This document shows, piece by piece, positions 23,660-37,397 of a stretch of DNA of 64,000 nt. This DNA comes from Aeromicrobium flavum (GTDB lineage Bacteria; Actinomycetota; Actinomycetes; Propionibacteriales; Nocardioidaceae). How positions within the stretch are numbered: the first letter of the stretch is position 1; the number at the start of each line of letters is the position of its first letter. Both the position numbers and the translations under genes were made by a program. The stretch is taken from contig NZ_BJZQ01000013.1 of the NCBI RefSeq assembly GCF_007992115.1, positions 1-64,000 of the forward strand. Direction: 5' to 3'. The notes beneath the pieces are model-generated. The model was not told the origin of the DNA. It saw nothing but the letters and a program-made list of their open reading frames with translations, and did no database searches.

Positions 23660-24595
23660 TCAGCCGATGAAGGGGTCGACCGCGGCGGCGACGAACAGCA
23701 GCGCCAGGTACGCGTTCGAGAAGTGGAACAGTCGCATCGGCTTGATGATCGACAGCTCCTCGGTCTCGCGCGCGCGGGCCCGGAGGTCGTACGCCTCCAG
23801 CAGGAAGACGATGCCCAGCAGGATCGCCATCGACGGGAAGAACCAGCCCGTGTCGGCGACCGGCCACACCAGCACCGACGTCAGGACGGTGGCCCACGTG
23901 TAGCGGACGATCTGTCGGCCGACCTCGGCCGAGGGGGCGACCGACGGCAGCATCGGCACGTCGGCGGCGGCGTAGTCCTCGCGGTAGCGCATCGCCAGCG
24001 CCCAGAAGTGCGGCGGCGTCCAGAAGAAGACGACCAGGAACAGCAGGAACGGGGTCCACGCGAGCTCGTTGGTGACGGCGGTCCAGCCGATCAGCGGCGG
24101 GAAGCAGCCCGCGGCGCCGCCCCACACGATGTTCTGGGTGGTGCGCCGCTTGAGGATCATCGTGTAGCCCACGACGTAGAAGACGTTGGCGGCCAACGCG
24201 AGGGCCGACGACAGCCAGTTGACCGTCAGGCCCAGCCACGCGGTCGAGAGCACGCCGAGCACGAGGCCGAAGACCAGCGCGTCCTGCGTGCTGACGTGGT
24301 GACGCGGCAGCGGCCGGCGTGACGTGCGACGCATCTTCTGGTCGATGTCGGCGTCGACGACGCAGTTCAGCGCGTTGGCCGAGCCGGCCGAGAGCGACCC
24401 GCCGACCAGGGTGGCGACGACGAGCCACAGGTCGGGAACGCCCTTCTGCGCCAGGAACATCACCGGAACGGTGGTCAGCAGCAGCAGCTCGATGATGCGG
24501 GGCTTGGTCAACGCCACGTACGCAAGCACCACATCGCGGCGGCTGGGCCGCTCGATACGGGTGTGCTCGTCGGCGGCGTGCGGAGTGACGGTCAC
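23660..24595 (-). CDS. ctaB: Protoheme IX farnesyltransferase (heme O synthase)
   Basis: 311 residues, about nine TM helices. The prenyl-diphosphate site is N-C-V-V-D-A-D-I-D (N-x3-D-x3-D), followed by the R-T-S-R-R-P-L-P motif; a second acidic Y-R-E-D-Y-A-A-A-D-V-P-M-L-P loop is present. It attaches a farnesyl group to heme B, giving heme O for CtaA. It diverges from tkt, the arrangement conserved in many actinobacteria. GTG 24595 is preceded by TAGACT with seven bases between. Confidence 0.96.
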   Translation of the reverse strand: MTVTPHAADEHTRIERPSRRDVVLAYVALTKPRIIELLLLTTVPVMFLAQKGVPDLWLVVATLVGGSLSAGSANALNCVVDADIDQKMRRTSRRPLPRHHVSTQDALVFGLVLGVLSTAWLGLTVNWLSSALALAANVFYVVGYTMILKRRTTQNIVWGGAAGCFPPLIGWTAVTNELAWTPFLLFLVVFFWTPPHFWALAMRYREDYAAADVPMLPSVAPSAEVGRQIVRYTWATVLTSVLVWPVADTGWFFPSMAILLGIVFLLEAYDLRARARETEELSIIKPMRLFHFSNAYLALLFVAAAVDPFIG

Positions 24596-24602
24596 ATGGC
24601 AG

Positions 24603-24608
24603 AGTCTA
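24603..24608 (-). promoter_or_regulatory. -10 box of a leaderless promoter (ctaB)
   Basis: TAGACT on the minus strand, seven bases before GTG 24595. Confidence 0.55.
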
Positions 24609-24620
24609 ATGCCCGACGGA

Positions 24621-24626
24621 TAGGCT
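24621..24626 (+). promoter_or_regulatory. -10 box of the pentose phosphate operon
   Basis: TAGGCT about 50 bases before tkt. Unlike the leaderless units here, this message would have a leader of about 45 bases with a Shine-Dalgarno CAGGAG (24665-24670) before GTG 24678. Confidence 0.45.
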
Positions 24627-24677
24627 CAAGACGCAGACCTTGTTCGACCAACCACGTGACGACCCAGGAGTGCCGCG

Positions 24678-26861
<2,184 letters not shown>

Positions 26862-26884
26862 CCACCATCACAGGAGTGATCGAC

Positions 26885-27973
26885 ATGACCGAACGACTGA
26901 AGGCACTCAGCGACGCGGGGGTGTCGATCTGGCTCGACGACCTCTCCCGGGAGCGGATCGAGACCGGCAACCTCGCCGAGCTCGTCACCCAGCGCCACGT
27001 CGTGGGTGTGACGACGAACCCGACGATCTTCGCCTCCGCGCTGGCCAAGGGCGAGCGGTACGAGGCCCAGGTGCGCGAGCTCAAGGCGTCCGGCGCCGAC
27101 GTCGACGCCACCGTCTTCGCGCTCACCACGAAGGACGTCCGTGACGCGTGCGACGCCCTGAAGCCCGTGTACGACGCCACCGACGGCGTCGACGGCCGCG
27201 TCTCGATCGAGGTTGAGCCGGGCCTGGCGAAGGACACCGACGGCACCGTCGCGATGGCGGAGCGCCTCTGGAACGAGATCGACCGCCCGAACCTGCTGAT
27301 CAAGATCCCCGCCACCCGCGAGGGCCTGCCGGCGATCGCCGCGTCGATCGCCAAGGGCATCAGCGTCAACGTGACCCTGATCTTCTCGCTCGAGCGGTAC
27401 CGCGGCGTGATGGACGCTTACCTCTACGGCCTCGAGCAGGCCGACGCCGAGGGCCGCGACCTGTCGCAGATCCACTCGGTCGCGTCGTTCTTCATCAGCC
27501 GTGTCGATGCCGAGGTCGACAAGCGCCTCGCCGACGACAGCCCGCTGCGCGGCAAGGCGGCGCTGGCCAACGCCTGGCTGGCCTACGCCGCGTTCCAGGA
27601 GGTCTTCTCCTCCGACCGCGCGAAGGCCCTCCTGGCCAAGGGCGCCCGCCCGCAGCGCCCGCTGTGGGCGTCCACCGGCGTCAAGGACCCGGCCTACTCG
27701 GACACGCTGTACGTGTCGGAGCTGGTCGTGCCGGGCACGGTCAACACGATGCCCGAGAAGACGCTCGAGGCCTTCGCCGACCACGGCGAGGTCACCGGCG
27801 ACACCGTCACCGGCCGCGCGTCCGAGGCCCAGCAGGTCATCGACGACCTCGAGAAGCAGGGCATCTCGTACGACGAGGTCGTCGAGCAGCTCGAGGTCGA
27901 GGGCCTGCAGAAGTTCGACGACTCGTGGGCCGAGTTGCTCGAGACCGTCCGCGCCGAGCTCGACAAGGGCTGA
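26885..27973 (+). CDS. tal: Transaldolase
   Basis: 362 residues, the actinobacterial long form. The Schiff-base lysine is in [11 protein letters not shown], and V-T-T-N-P-T-I-F near the N-terminus is diagnostic. It transfers dihydroxyacetone units from sedoheptulose 7-phosphate to glyceraldehyde 3-phosphate. ATG 26885 has CAGGAG eight bases upstream; an in-frame GTG three codons earlier is too close to that site. The stop is separated from the pgi ATG by one base. Confidence 0.96.
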   Translation: MTERLKALSDAGVSIWLDDLSRERIETGNLAELVTQRHVVGVTTNPTIFASALAKGERYEAQVRELKASGADVDATVFALTTKDVRDACDALKPVYDATDGVDGRVSIEVEPGLAKDTDGTVAMAERLWNEIDRPNLLIKIPATREGLPAIAASIAKGISVNVTLIFSLERYRGVMDAYLYGLEQADAEGRDLSQIHSVASFFISRVDAEVDKRLADDSPLRGKAALANAWLAYAAFQEVFSSDRAKALLAKGARPQRPLWASTGVKDPAYSDTLYVSELVVPGTVNTMPEKTLEAFADHGEVTGDTVTGRASEAQQVIDDLEKQGISYDEVVEQLEVEGLQKFDDSWAELLETVRAELDKG

Positions 27974-27974
27974 C

Positions 27975-29534
27975 ATGACGTACCGACTCCGCATCCACAC
28001 GCCCCGGGACGAGTCGGTCGACGAGGCCGTCGAGGCACTCGTCGCGGAATGCTTCGCGTCACGGCTGTTCGACGAGGACGGCACCCTGTGGGGGCCCGAG
28101 GCCGAGTCCGAGGCCTCGATCCGGCTCTCGTGGGTCACGCTGCACGAGTCCTCCCGTGCCCTCGTGCCCGAGATCGTGGCGCTCCGCGACGACCTGCGGT
28201 CCCGCGGCGTGACGCGGGTCGTCCTGTGCGGCATGGGCGGGTCGTCGCTCGCGCCCGAGGTGATCTGCACGGCCGCCGGGGTGCCCCTGGACGTGCTCGA
28301 CTCCTCGCAGCCGGACATGGTGCGGTCGGCGATCCGCGACCTCGCGTCCACGGTCGTGGTGGTGTCGAGCAAGTCCGGCGGCACGGTCGAGACCGACAGC
28401 CAGCGGCGCATCTTCGAGGAAGCCTTCCGCGACGCCGGCTTCGATCCGAGCGAGCACCTGGTGATCGTCACCGACCCCGGCTCCCCGCTCGACGAGGAGG
28501 CCACGGCCGCCGGGTACCGCGTCTTCCGGGCCGATCCCCACGTCGGGGGTCGCTACTCGGCGCTCACCGCCTTCGGGCTCGTCCCCAGCGGGTTGGCGGG
28601 AGCCGACATCATCGGCCTGCTCGACCAGGCCGGCGAGGTCGTGCCCGACCTGAGCGACGACACCACCTCGAACCCGGGGCTCCGGCTCGGCACCGCCCTC
28701 GGCGTGGCCGCCCGGCAGGGGGTCGACAAGGTCGTGCTGCACGACCACGACCGCCACGGCCTCGGCGACTGGATCGAACAGCTCGTGGCCGAGTCGACCG
28801 GCAAGGAGGACACCGGCATCCTGCCGGTCGTCGCGCTGACGCCCGACGACCCCTTCACCTCCGACGAGTTCGTCGTCCACCTCGGCACCAACGAGGCACC
28901 CGGTCACCCCTGGGCGGCCGGGGTCGACGCGTCGCTCGGCGCCCAGTTCCTGCTGTGGGAGGTGGCCACGGCGGTCGCCGGCCGACTGTTGGAGATCGAC
29001 CCGTTCGACCAGCCCGACGTCGAGAGCGCCAAGGCCGCGGCCCGCGAGCTGCTCGGGGGCGACGCCTCGCTGCCCGAGCCCGACCACACGAGCGAACTCG
29101 CCGACTTCTACGGGTCGTCCGCCGCGTCGATCGGCGAGGCGATCGCCGACCTGCTCGAGGAGGTCGGCGACGACGAGTACCTGGCGCTGCAGTTCTATCT
29201 CGACCGCTGGGCCCTGTCCGGCCTGGAGTCGCTCGCCCCCACCGTGGCCGCCCGCCTGCACCGCCCCGTGACCTTCGGCTGGGGCCCGCGGTTCCTGCAC
29301 TCGACCGGGCAGTACCACAAGGGCGGCACCCCGGTCGGCGTGTTCCTGCAGGTCACGTGCGACCCGATCGAGGACCTGCCCGTCCCCGGCCGCGACTTCA
29401 CCCTCGGCCAGTTCATCGTGTCCCAGGCCGCGGGCGACGCCCAGGTCCTGCGTGACAAGGGACGGCCCGTGCTGCGCCTGCACCTGCACGACCGCAAGGC
29501 GGGCCTCGCCGCGATCAAGGAGGCGCTGGCATGA
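27975..29534 (+). CDS. pgi: Glucose-6-phosphate isomerase
   Basis: 519 residues with two SIS-type sugar-phosphate domains: V-L-C-G-M-G-G-S-S-L-A-P-E, the phosphate loop S-S-K-S-G-G-T-V-E-T, and H-S-T-G-Q-Y-H-K-G-G near the C-terminus. It is the divergent isomerase type that in some bacteria is fused behind transaldolase; here the two are adjacent but separate and in different frames. It links glucose 6-phosphate from glycolysis to zwf, encoded next. It overlaps zwf by ATGA. Confidence 0.92.
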   Translation: MTYRLRIHTPRDESVDEAVEALVAECFASRLFDEDGTLWGPEAESEASIRLSWVTLHESSRALVPEIVALRDDLRSRGVTRVVLCGMGGSSLAPEVICTAAGVPLDVLDSSQPDMVRSAIRDLASTVVVVSSKSGGTVETDSQRRIFEEAFRDAGFDPSEHLVIVTDPGSPLDEEATAAGYRVFRADPHVGGRYSALTAFGLVPSGLAGADIIGLLDQAGEVVPDLSDDTTSNPGLRLGTALGVAARQGVDKVVLHDHDRHGLGDWIEQLVAESTGKEDTGILPVVALTPDDPFTSDEFVVHLGTNEAPGHPWAAGVDASLGAQFLLWEVATAVAGRLLEIDPFDQPDVESAKAAARELLGGDASLPEPDHTSELADFYGSSAASIGEAIADLLEEVGDDEYLALQFYLDRWALSGLESLAPTVAARLHRPVTFGWGPRFLHSTGQYHKGGTPVGVFLQVTCDPIEDLPVPGRDFTLGQFIVSQAAGDAQVLRDKGRPVLRLHLHDRKAGLAAIKEALA

Positions 29535-31048
29535 GCCCCAACCCGCTGCGCGACCCCCGCGACCGCCGGCTCCCGCGCATCGCGGGCCCGTGCACGGTGG
29601 TCATGTTCGGCGTCACCGGCGACCTCGCCCGCAAGAAGCTCATCCCGGCCATCTACGACCTGGCCAACCGCGGCCTGCTGCCGCCGGGCTTCGGCCTCGT
29701 CGGCTTCGCCCGTCGCGACTGGGGCGACGGCACCTTCGCCGCGCTGCTGAAGAAGGCCGCCAAGGCCGGCGCGCGCACCGAGTGGAGCGAGACGGTCTGG
29801 AAGCAGCTGGCCGCCGGGATCAAGTTCGTCCCGGGCCAGTTCGACGACGACGATGCCTGGGAGGAGCTGGCCAAGACCCTGACCAAGCTCGACGAGCGTC
29901 AGGGCACCGGCGGCAACCACGCGTTCTACCTCTCGATCCCGCCGGGACTCTTCCCCACGGTCGTGTCGAAGATCGACGAGCACGGGCTGGCCAAGCCCGG
30001 CAAGGGCTGGCGGCGGGTCGTCATCGAGAAGCCCTTCGGCCACGACCTCGAGTCCGCCAAGGAGCTCAACCACCTGATCGGCAACGTGTTCGAGGCGGAG
30101 TCGGTCTTCCGCATCGACCACTACCTGGGCAAGGAGACGGTCCAGAACATCCTGGCCCTGCGCTTCGCGAACCAGATGTTCGAGCCAGTGTGGAACGGCA
30201 ACTACGTCGACCACGTCCAGATCACCATGGCCGAGGACATCGGCATCGGCTCGCGTGCCGGCTACTACGACGGCATCGGCGCCGCGCGCGACGTCATCCA
30301 GAACCACCTCCTGCAGCTGCTGGCGCTCGTCGCCATGGAGGAGCCGGTCGCCTTCGACGCCGCCAGCCTGCGCGTGGAGAAGCAGAAGGTGCTGCGCAGC
30401 GTCCGCCTGCCGGAGGACCTCGACCACCACACGGCACGAGCCCAGTACGTCGAGGGCTGGGCGGGTGGTCAGCCGGTCGTGGGCTACCACGACGAGGACG
30501 GCACCGACCCGAAGTCCCTGACCGAGACCTTCGCGGCCCTGCGCCTCGACATCGAGACCCGCCGCTGGGCCGGGGTGCCCTTCTACCTGCGCACGGGCAA
30601 GCGGTTGGGCCGACGCGTCACGGAGGTCGCCGTCGTCTTCAAGAAGGCGCCGCACCTGCCCTTCGAGAACATCGACGTCACCGAGCTGGGCCACAACGCG
30701 CTCGTGATGCGTATCCAGCCCGACGAGGGCGTCACGATGCGCTTCGGGGCCAAGGTGCCCGGGACGACGATGGAGATCCGCGACGTCAACATGGACTTCG
30801 TCTACGGCGGCTCGTTCGTCGAGAGCAGCCCCGAGGCGTACGAGCGCCTGATCCTGGACGTCCTGCTGGGCGACCCGCCGCTGTTCCCGCAGCACCGTGA
30901 GGTGGAGCTGTCGTGGCAGATCCTCGACCCCGTGATCGAGCACTGGTCACGCAAGCGCTCGATCGACACGTACCCGGCCGGGACCTGGGGTCCGCAGTCC
31001 GCGATCGACATGCTGGCCCGTGACGGCCGCGTCTGGAGGCGACCCTGA
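29531..31048 (+). CDS. zwf: Glucose-6-phosphate 1-dehydrogenase
   Basis: 505 residues. The nucleotide-binding G-V-T-G-D-L-A-R-K lies at about 27-35, the substrate site R-I-D-H-Y-L-G-K-E at about 195-203, and V-I-E-K-P-F-G-H-D-L just before it. It oxidises glucose 6-phosphate to 6-phosphogluconolactone with NADP. It overlaps pgi (ATGA) and opcA (TGATG), so it is translated together with its assembly factor. Length and motifs are standard. Confidence 0.97.
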   Translation: MSPNPLRDPRDRRLPRIAGPCTVVMFGVTGDLARKKLIPAIYDLANRGLLPPGFGLVGFARRDWGDGTFAALLKKAAKAGARTEWSETVWKQLAAGIKFVPGQFDDDDAWEELAKTLTKLDERQGTGGNHAFYLSIPPGLFPTVVSKIDEHGLAKPGKGWRRVVIEKPFGHDLESAKELNHLIGNVFEAESVFRIDHYLGKETVQNILALRFANQMFEPVWNGNYVDHVQITMAEDIGIGSRAGYYDGIGAARDVIQNHLLQLLALVAMEEPVAFDAASLRVEKQKVLRSVRLPEDLDHHTARAQYVEGWAGGQPVVGYHDEDGTDPKSLTETFAALRLDIETRRWAGVPFYLRTGKRLGRRVTEVAVVFKKAPHLPFENIDVTELGHNALVMRIQPDEGVTMRFGAKVPGTTMEIRDVNMDFVYGGSFVESSPEAYERLILDVLLGDPPLFPQHREVELSWQILDPVIEHWSRKRSIDTYPAGTWGPQSAIDMLARDGRVWRRP

Positions 31049-31956
31049 TGGACCTCACCCTCGAGGACACCAGCGCCTCCGCCGTGGCCAAGGCGCTGAC
31101 GAAGGGCCGCTCGCTGGCCGGCAGCCCCGCGATGGACATGGCCCTGACCCTGCTCATCATCACCGACGACAAGAACGTGGCCGAGGCGATGAAGGCCGCG
31201 ACCGTCCTGCAGCACGAGCACCCCTCCCGCGTCCTGGGCGTCATCCTGGGCGACGGCCGGGGCAAGCCGCGCCTCAATGCCCGGGTGCGCGTGGGCGCGG
31301 GCTCTCCGGGCGAGTCCGTGCTGCTGCGGATGTCCGGCCCGCTGGTCAAGCACGCCGAGTCGGCCGTCCTGCCCCTCCTGCTGCCCGACTCCCCCGTCGT
31401 CGCGTGGTGGCCGGGCGTCGGACCGCTCGAGCCGTCCACCGATCCCATCGGCCGACTCGCTCGGCGTCGCCTCACCGACGCCGAGCGCACCCCGGCGCCG
31501 GTGGACTGGCTGCACAAGCTGGCTCCCGGCTACCAGCCCGGCGACACCGACCTGGCCTGGACGCGACTCACGCTGTGGCGGGCCCTGCTGGCCGCGGCGC
31601 TGGACCAGACCTCGGGCAGTGCGACCGGCGGCCGCATCCTGGCCGACGACGTCAACCCCGTCGCCGTCCTGCTGAAGGCGTGGCTCGAGTGCCGTCTGGG
31701 CGTGCCGATCGAGTTCGTCGACGACGACTCCGGCTCCCAGATCCAGCGCGTCACCCTCTTCACCGACGTGGGTGACATCGACATCCGGCGCACGGACGAG
31801 ATGACCTGCGAGTTCAGCGTCCCGGGATCCTCCTCGCGCGTGGTGCCGATCCGGCGTCGCGAAATCGCCGAGCTGCTCGCCGAGGACCTGCGCCGGCTCG
31901 ATGCCGACGAGATCTACGGCGAGACGCTGCTTCACCTCGACAACGGAGGGTCATGA
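31048..31956 (+). CDS. opcA: OpcA, glucose-6-phosphate dehydrogenase assembly/activator protein
   Basis: 302 residues. The N-terminal region carries T-L-L-I-I-T-D-D and A-A-T-V-L-Q-H-E-H-P-S-R-V, and the middle V-V-A-W-W-P-G-V-G, all conserved in actinobacterial and cyanobacterial OpcA. OpcA binds Zwf and raises its activity or redox responsiveness; it has no catalytic motif. Position directly behind zwf with a one-base stop/start overlap is the usual arrangement. Confidence 0.95.
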   Translation: MDLTLEDTSASAVAKALTKGRSLAGSPAMDMALTLLIITDDKNVAEAMKAATVLQHEHPSRVLGVILGDGRGKPRLNARVRVGAGSPGESVLLRMSGPLVKHAESAVLPLLLPDSPVVAWWPGVGPLEPSTDPIGRLARRRLTDAERTPAPVDWLHKLAPGYQPGDTDLAWTRLTLWRALLAAALDQTSGSATGGRILADDVNPVAVLLKAWLECRLGVPIEFVDDDSGSQIQRVTLFTDVGDIDIRRTDEMTCEFSVPGSSSRVVPIRRREIAELLAEDLRRLDADEIYGETLLHLDNGGS

Positions 31957-31957
31957 C

Positions 31958-32659
31958 ATGACGATCGAGATCTTCGACAGCGGCGACGACCTCGCGCTGG
32001 CCGTGTCACGCCAGCTCGCGGCCCGCGTGCACTCGGTCGCCACCGTGGGCCGCACCCCGAAGGTGGTCCTGACCGGCGGCTCGATCGCGACCAGGATCTA
32101 CGGCCGGCTCTCGGCCGAGAACGCCGACTGGAGCCGTGCCGAGTACTGGTGGGGCGACGAGCGGTTCGTGCCCGAGGGCCACGAGGACCGCAACGACCGG
32201 CAGGCCCGTGAGGGCTTCCTCGACCGGCTCGGCGTCCCCGCCGAGCACATCCACGCCATGCCGGCCCACGGGTGCGACCTGTCGATGGCCGAGGCCGCCG
32301 ACCAGTACGCGACGACGCTCCCCCAGGACCCGTTCGACGTCGTCCTGCTCGGTGTGGGACCCGACGCGCACATCGCCTCGCTCTTCCCCGGGCACCCCCA
32401 GGTGAACGAGACCGAGCGGCTGGCCGTGGAGGTCTTCGACTCCCCCAAGCCGCCGCCGCAGCGGATCACGCTCACCTATCCCGCGCTCAACCACACGAAG
32501 GTGACCTGGTTCGTCGTGGCGGGCGCCGACAAGGCCGACGCCGTCGCGAAGGCGCTCGGCGGCGCGCCGATCGAGGAGGCGCCCGCCGCCGGCGCCCGCG
32601 GACTCGAGGAGACCGTCTGGTTCCTCGACACGGCCGCGGCGTCGAAGCTCAGAAGATGA
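31958..32659 (+). CDS. pgl: 6-phosphogluconolactonase
   Basis: 233 residues of the DevB/SOL family. Conserved parts: L-T-G-G-S-I-A, W-W-G-D-E-R-F-V-P, D-R-N-D-R-Q and G-V-G-P-D-A-H-I-A-S-L-F-P-G-H. It hydrolyses the lactone made by Zwf. GGAGGG lies seven bases before ATG 31958, one base after the opcA stop. Last gene of the operon; its 3' end overlaps the converging rbpA gene by 11 bases, and no terminator hairpin is seen between them. Confidence 0.95.
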   Translation: MTIEIFDSGDDLALAVSRQLAARVHSVATVGRTPKVVLTGGSIATRIYGRLSAENADWSRAEYWWGDERFVPEGHEDRNDRQAREGFLDRLGVPAEHIHAMPAHGCDLSMAEAADQYATTLPQDPFDVVLLGVGPDAHIASLFPGHPQVNETERLAVEVFDSPKPPPQRITLTYPALNHTKVTWFVVAGADKADAVAKALGGAPIEEAPAAGARGLEETVWFLDTAAASKLRR

Positions 32660-33002
32660 TCTCGCCGGTCTTGCGCTTGCTGCGCAGGGTGTCGAGGGCT
32701 TCCTTGAGGATGTCGGCGGCCTCGGTCTCGGAGCGGCGCTCCTTCACGTAGGCCAGGTGCGTCTTGTACGGCTCGGTCTTCGGCGCGTCCGGCCGGTTGT
32801 CCGAGTCCATGCTGGCGGGCATGCCGCACTTGGGGCAGTCCCACTCGACGGGGACCTCGGCCTCGATCGCGAACTGCAGCGTGATCGCGTGGTCGTTCGT
32901 GCAGAAGTACGAGATCGCCTGGCGGGGAGCCGCCTCGCCGCGCTCGGCCTCGCCCATGGGGCCCGAGCCGATGCGGCTGCCACGAATGGCGCCGGCGGCC
33001 AT
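32649..33002 (-). CDS. rbpA: RbpA, RNA polymerase-binding protein
   Basis: 117 residues. Conserved RbpA features: basic N-terminal tail with R-G-S-R-I-G-S-G-P, core domain with Y-F-C-T-N-D-H and C-P-K-C-G, basic linker, and a C-terminal sigma-interaction helix (H-L-A-Y-V-K-E-R-R-S). RbpA stabilises open complexes formed with the principal sigma factor and is confined to Actinobacteria. The ATG overlaps the secG stop (TGATG), so it is read at the end of the gap-pgk-tpiA-secG message. Confidence 0.94.
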   Translation of the reverse strand: MAAGAIRGSRIGSGPMGEAERGEAAPRQAISYFCTNDHAITLQFAIEAEVPVEWDCPKCGMPASMDSDNRPDAPKTEPYKTHLAYVKERRSETEAADILKEALDTLRSKRKTGEIIF

Positions 33003-33238
33003 CAGTTGCTCACCTTCAGCAACAGGCCGAGCGCGAAGACGCACACGACCCAGACCGTGGCGACACCGACGGTGATGCGGTCGAGGTTGCGCTCGGCGAC
33101 GGACGAGCCGCTGAGCGAGCTCGAGACACCGCCACCGAACATGTCGGACAGTCCGCCGCCTCGGCCCTTGTGCATCAGCACGAGGATGATCATGAGCAGG
33201 CTGCTCAGGGCGAGCAGCAGGGAGAACGCGATGACCAC
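33002..33238 (-). CDS. secG: SecG, preprotein translocase subunit
   Basis: 78 residues: two TM helices (about 2-20 and 53-75) joined by H-K-G-R-G-G-G-L-S-D-M-F-G-G-G, the signature SecG loop. It is the accessory membrane subunit of the SecYEG channel. Start GTG 33238 has AAAGGAG upstream, just after the tpiA stop. Located behind tpiA, as in most Gram-positive bacteria. Confidence 0.95.
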   Translation of the reverse strand: MVIAFSLLLALSSLLMIILVLMHKGRGGGLSDMFGGGVSSSLSGSSVAERNLDRITVGVATVWVVCVFALGLLLKVSN

Positions 33239-33251
33239 GTCTCTCCTTTCG

Positions 33252-34045
33252 TCAGGACCTCGTGAGGTCGGGCATGTCGTAGAACCGGACGATCCCGGCG
33301 AACTCCTCCGCGACCAGGCTGGCCCCACCGACGAGCGCGCCGTCGACGTCGGGCTTAGCCATGATAGCGGCCACGTTCGCAGCCTTGACCGATCCGCCGT
33401 ACAGGATACGTGTCTGGTCCGCCACGTCCGCACCCCAGGTCTCCGCGAGGCGACCACGGATGGCCGCGCACACCTCCTGGGCGTCCTCGGGGGTCGCCAC
33501 CTCACCGGTGCCGATGGCCCACACGGGCTCGTACGCGACGACCAGTCCCGCGACCTGCTCGGCCGAGAACCCGGCCAGCGAGCCGTCGATCTGGGCGAGC
33601 GTGTACGCCACGTGCTCGCCGGCCTGGCGGACCTCGAGGCCCTCACCGACGCAGACGATGGGCGTCATGCCGGCGGCGAGCGCCTTGGCGGCCTTCTCGT
33701 TGACGACCTGGTCGGACTCGGCGTGGTACTCGCGCCGCTCGGAGTGCCCGACGACGACGTAGGAGCAGCCCAGCTTGGCCAGCATGGCCGCCGAGATCTC
33801 ACCGGTGTACGCACCGCCGTCGTGCGCCGAGACGTCCTGCGCGCCGTAGCCGATCGGCAGCTTGTCGCCGTCGATCAGCGTCTGGACGCTGCGTAGGTCG
33901 GTGAACGGCGGGATGACCACGACCTCGCTCTTCGCGTAGTCGTGCTTCTTGTCCGACAGGGTCCATGCCAGTTTCTGGACGAGGACCACCGCCTCCTGGT
34001 GGTTCAGGTTGGACTTCCAGTTGCCCGCCATCAGCGGTGTTCGGG

Positions 34046-34049
<4 letters not shown>
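33252..34049 (-). CDS. tpiA: Triosephosphate isomerase
   Basis: 265 residues. N-x-K near the N-terminus (A-G-N-W-K-S-N), the catalytic histidine in V-G-H-S-E-R-R, the catalytic glutamate in [12 protein letters not shown] and the phosphate loop Y-G-G-S-V are all present. It interconverts dihydroxyacetone phosphate and glyceraldehyde 3-phosphate. The ATG overlaps the pgk stop (ATGA). Confidence 0.97.
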
Positions 34050-35257
<1,208 letters not shown>

Positions 35258-35267
35258 GACCGGCCTC

Positions 35268-36299
<1,032 letters not shown>

Positions 36300-36309
36300 T
36301 TACGCCCTC

Positions 36310-36315
36310 ACCCTA
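36310..36315 (-). promoter_or_regulatory. -10 box of the gap operon
   Basis: TAGGGT on the minus strand, about 44 bases before the gap GTG, giving a leader of about 37 bases with AGGAG at 36273-36277. A 10-bp palindrome CCCTGCAGGG (36332-36341) lies just upstream. Confidence 0.45.
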
Positions 36316-36363
36316 CCGACGCGGCGGCGCGCCCTGCAGGGGGCATCGGACCTGCGAGACGGG

Positions 36364-37347
36364 TCAGCCGTCGGCGAGCTGGTCGGGGTTGAGGCCGGCC
36401 TCGGTGTCGGCGATGCCCAGGTCGTGGGCCCGCTTGTCCGCCATGGCGAGCAGGCGGCGTATCCGCCCGGCGATCGCGTCCTTCGTCAGCGGCGGCTCGT
36501 GCAGTTGGCCGAGCTCCTCGAGGCTGGCCTCGCGGTGCTGGACGCGCAGGTCGCCGGCCATCCGCAGATGGTCGGGCACCTCGTCGCCGAGGATGTCGAG
36601 CGCGCGCTGGGCGCGGGCACCGGCCGCGACGGCCGCGCGGGCGGAGCGTCGCTGGTTGGCGTCGTCGAAGTTGGCCAGCCGGTTGGCCGTGGCGCGGACC
36701 TCGCGGCGCATCCGGCGCTCCTCCCAGGCCAGCAGCGTCTCGTGCGCACCGAGCCGGGTGAGCAGGGCGCCGATGGCCTCGCCGTCGCGGATGACGACGC
36801 GGTCGCCGCCGCGGACCTCGCGGGCCTTGGCCGAGACGCCGATGCGGCGCGCGGCGCCGACCATCGCCAGCGCCGCCTCGGGTCCGGGGCAGCCGATCTC
36901 GAGCGCGGACGAGCGGCCGGGCTCGGTGAGCGAGCCGCGCGCCAGGAAGGCGCCGCGCCACGCGGCGACGGCGTCGCACGACGGGCCGGAGACGACCTGC
37001 GGCGGGAGGCCGCGCACGGGACGCCCTCCCCCGTCGACGAGACCGGTCTGGCGGGCGAGCAGCTCCCCGCCGCGGGCGATGCGCACCACGTACAGGGTGG
37101 TCTTGCGGACGCCGGCGCCCTGCTGGACGATGATCTCGCTCTCGTGGCCGTAGACGTCGGCGATCTCCTGACGGAGCCGGCGCGCGGCGGCGGCGGTGTC
37201 GAGCTCGGCCTCGATCACGATGCGACCCGAGACGATGTGCAGGCCGCCGGAGAATCGCAGGATCGTCGACACCTCGGCTTTGCGGCAGCACGCCTTGGTC
37301 ACCGGGATCCGGGCCACTTCCGCCTTCACCTGTGCCGTCATCGCCAT
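36364..37347 (-). CDS. whiA: WhiA, sporulation/cell division transcription factor
   Basis: 327 residues. N-terminal WhiA domain ([18 protein letters not shown]), a degenerate LAGLIDADG homing-endonuclease fold in the middle (A-F-L-A-R-G-S-L ... E-I-G-C-P), and a C-terminal helix-turn-helix ([17 protein letters not shown]). WhiA activates division and, in filamentous actinobacteria, sporulation genes. It follows rapZ and yvcK in the conserved order. ATG 37347 gives the standard M-A-M-T start, with GGAGG about 13 bases upstream. Confidence 0.96.
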   Translation of the reverse strand: MAMTAQVKAEVARIPVTKACCRKAEVSTILRFSGGLHIVSGRIVIEAELDTAAAARRLRQEIADVYGHESEIIVQQGAGVRKTTLYVVRIARGGELLARQTGLVDGGGRPVRGLPPQVVSGPSCDAVAAWRGAFLARGSLTEPGRSSALEIGCPGPEAALAMVGAARRIGVSAKAREVRGGDRVVIRDGEAIGALLTRLGAHETLLAWEERRMRREVRATANRLANFDDANQRRSARAAVAAGARAQRALDILGDEVPDHLRMAGDLRVQHREASLEELGQLHEPPLTKDAIAGRIRRLLAMADKRAHDLGIADTEAGLNPDQLADG

Positions 37348-37397
37348 CGATCCACACACCTCCAGTTCAGCGGTCCCGAGAAGCCCGCTGGGCCACT

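Noticed and set aside
36332-36341. Palindrome CCCTGCAGGG as a terminator after whiA
   Set aside because: It is a 10-bp palindrome without a loop or T-run; too short for a convincing terminator.
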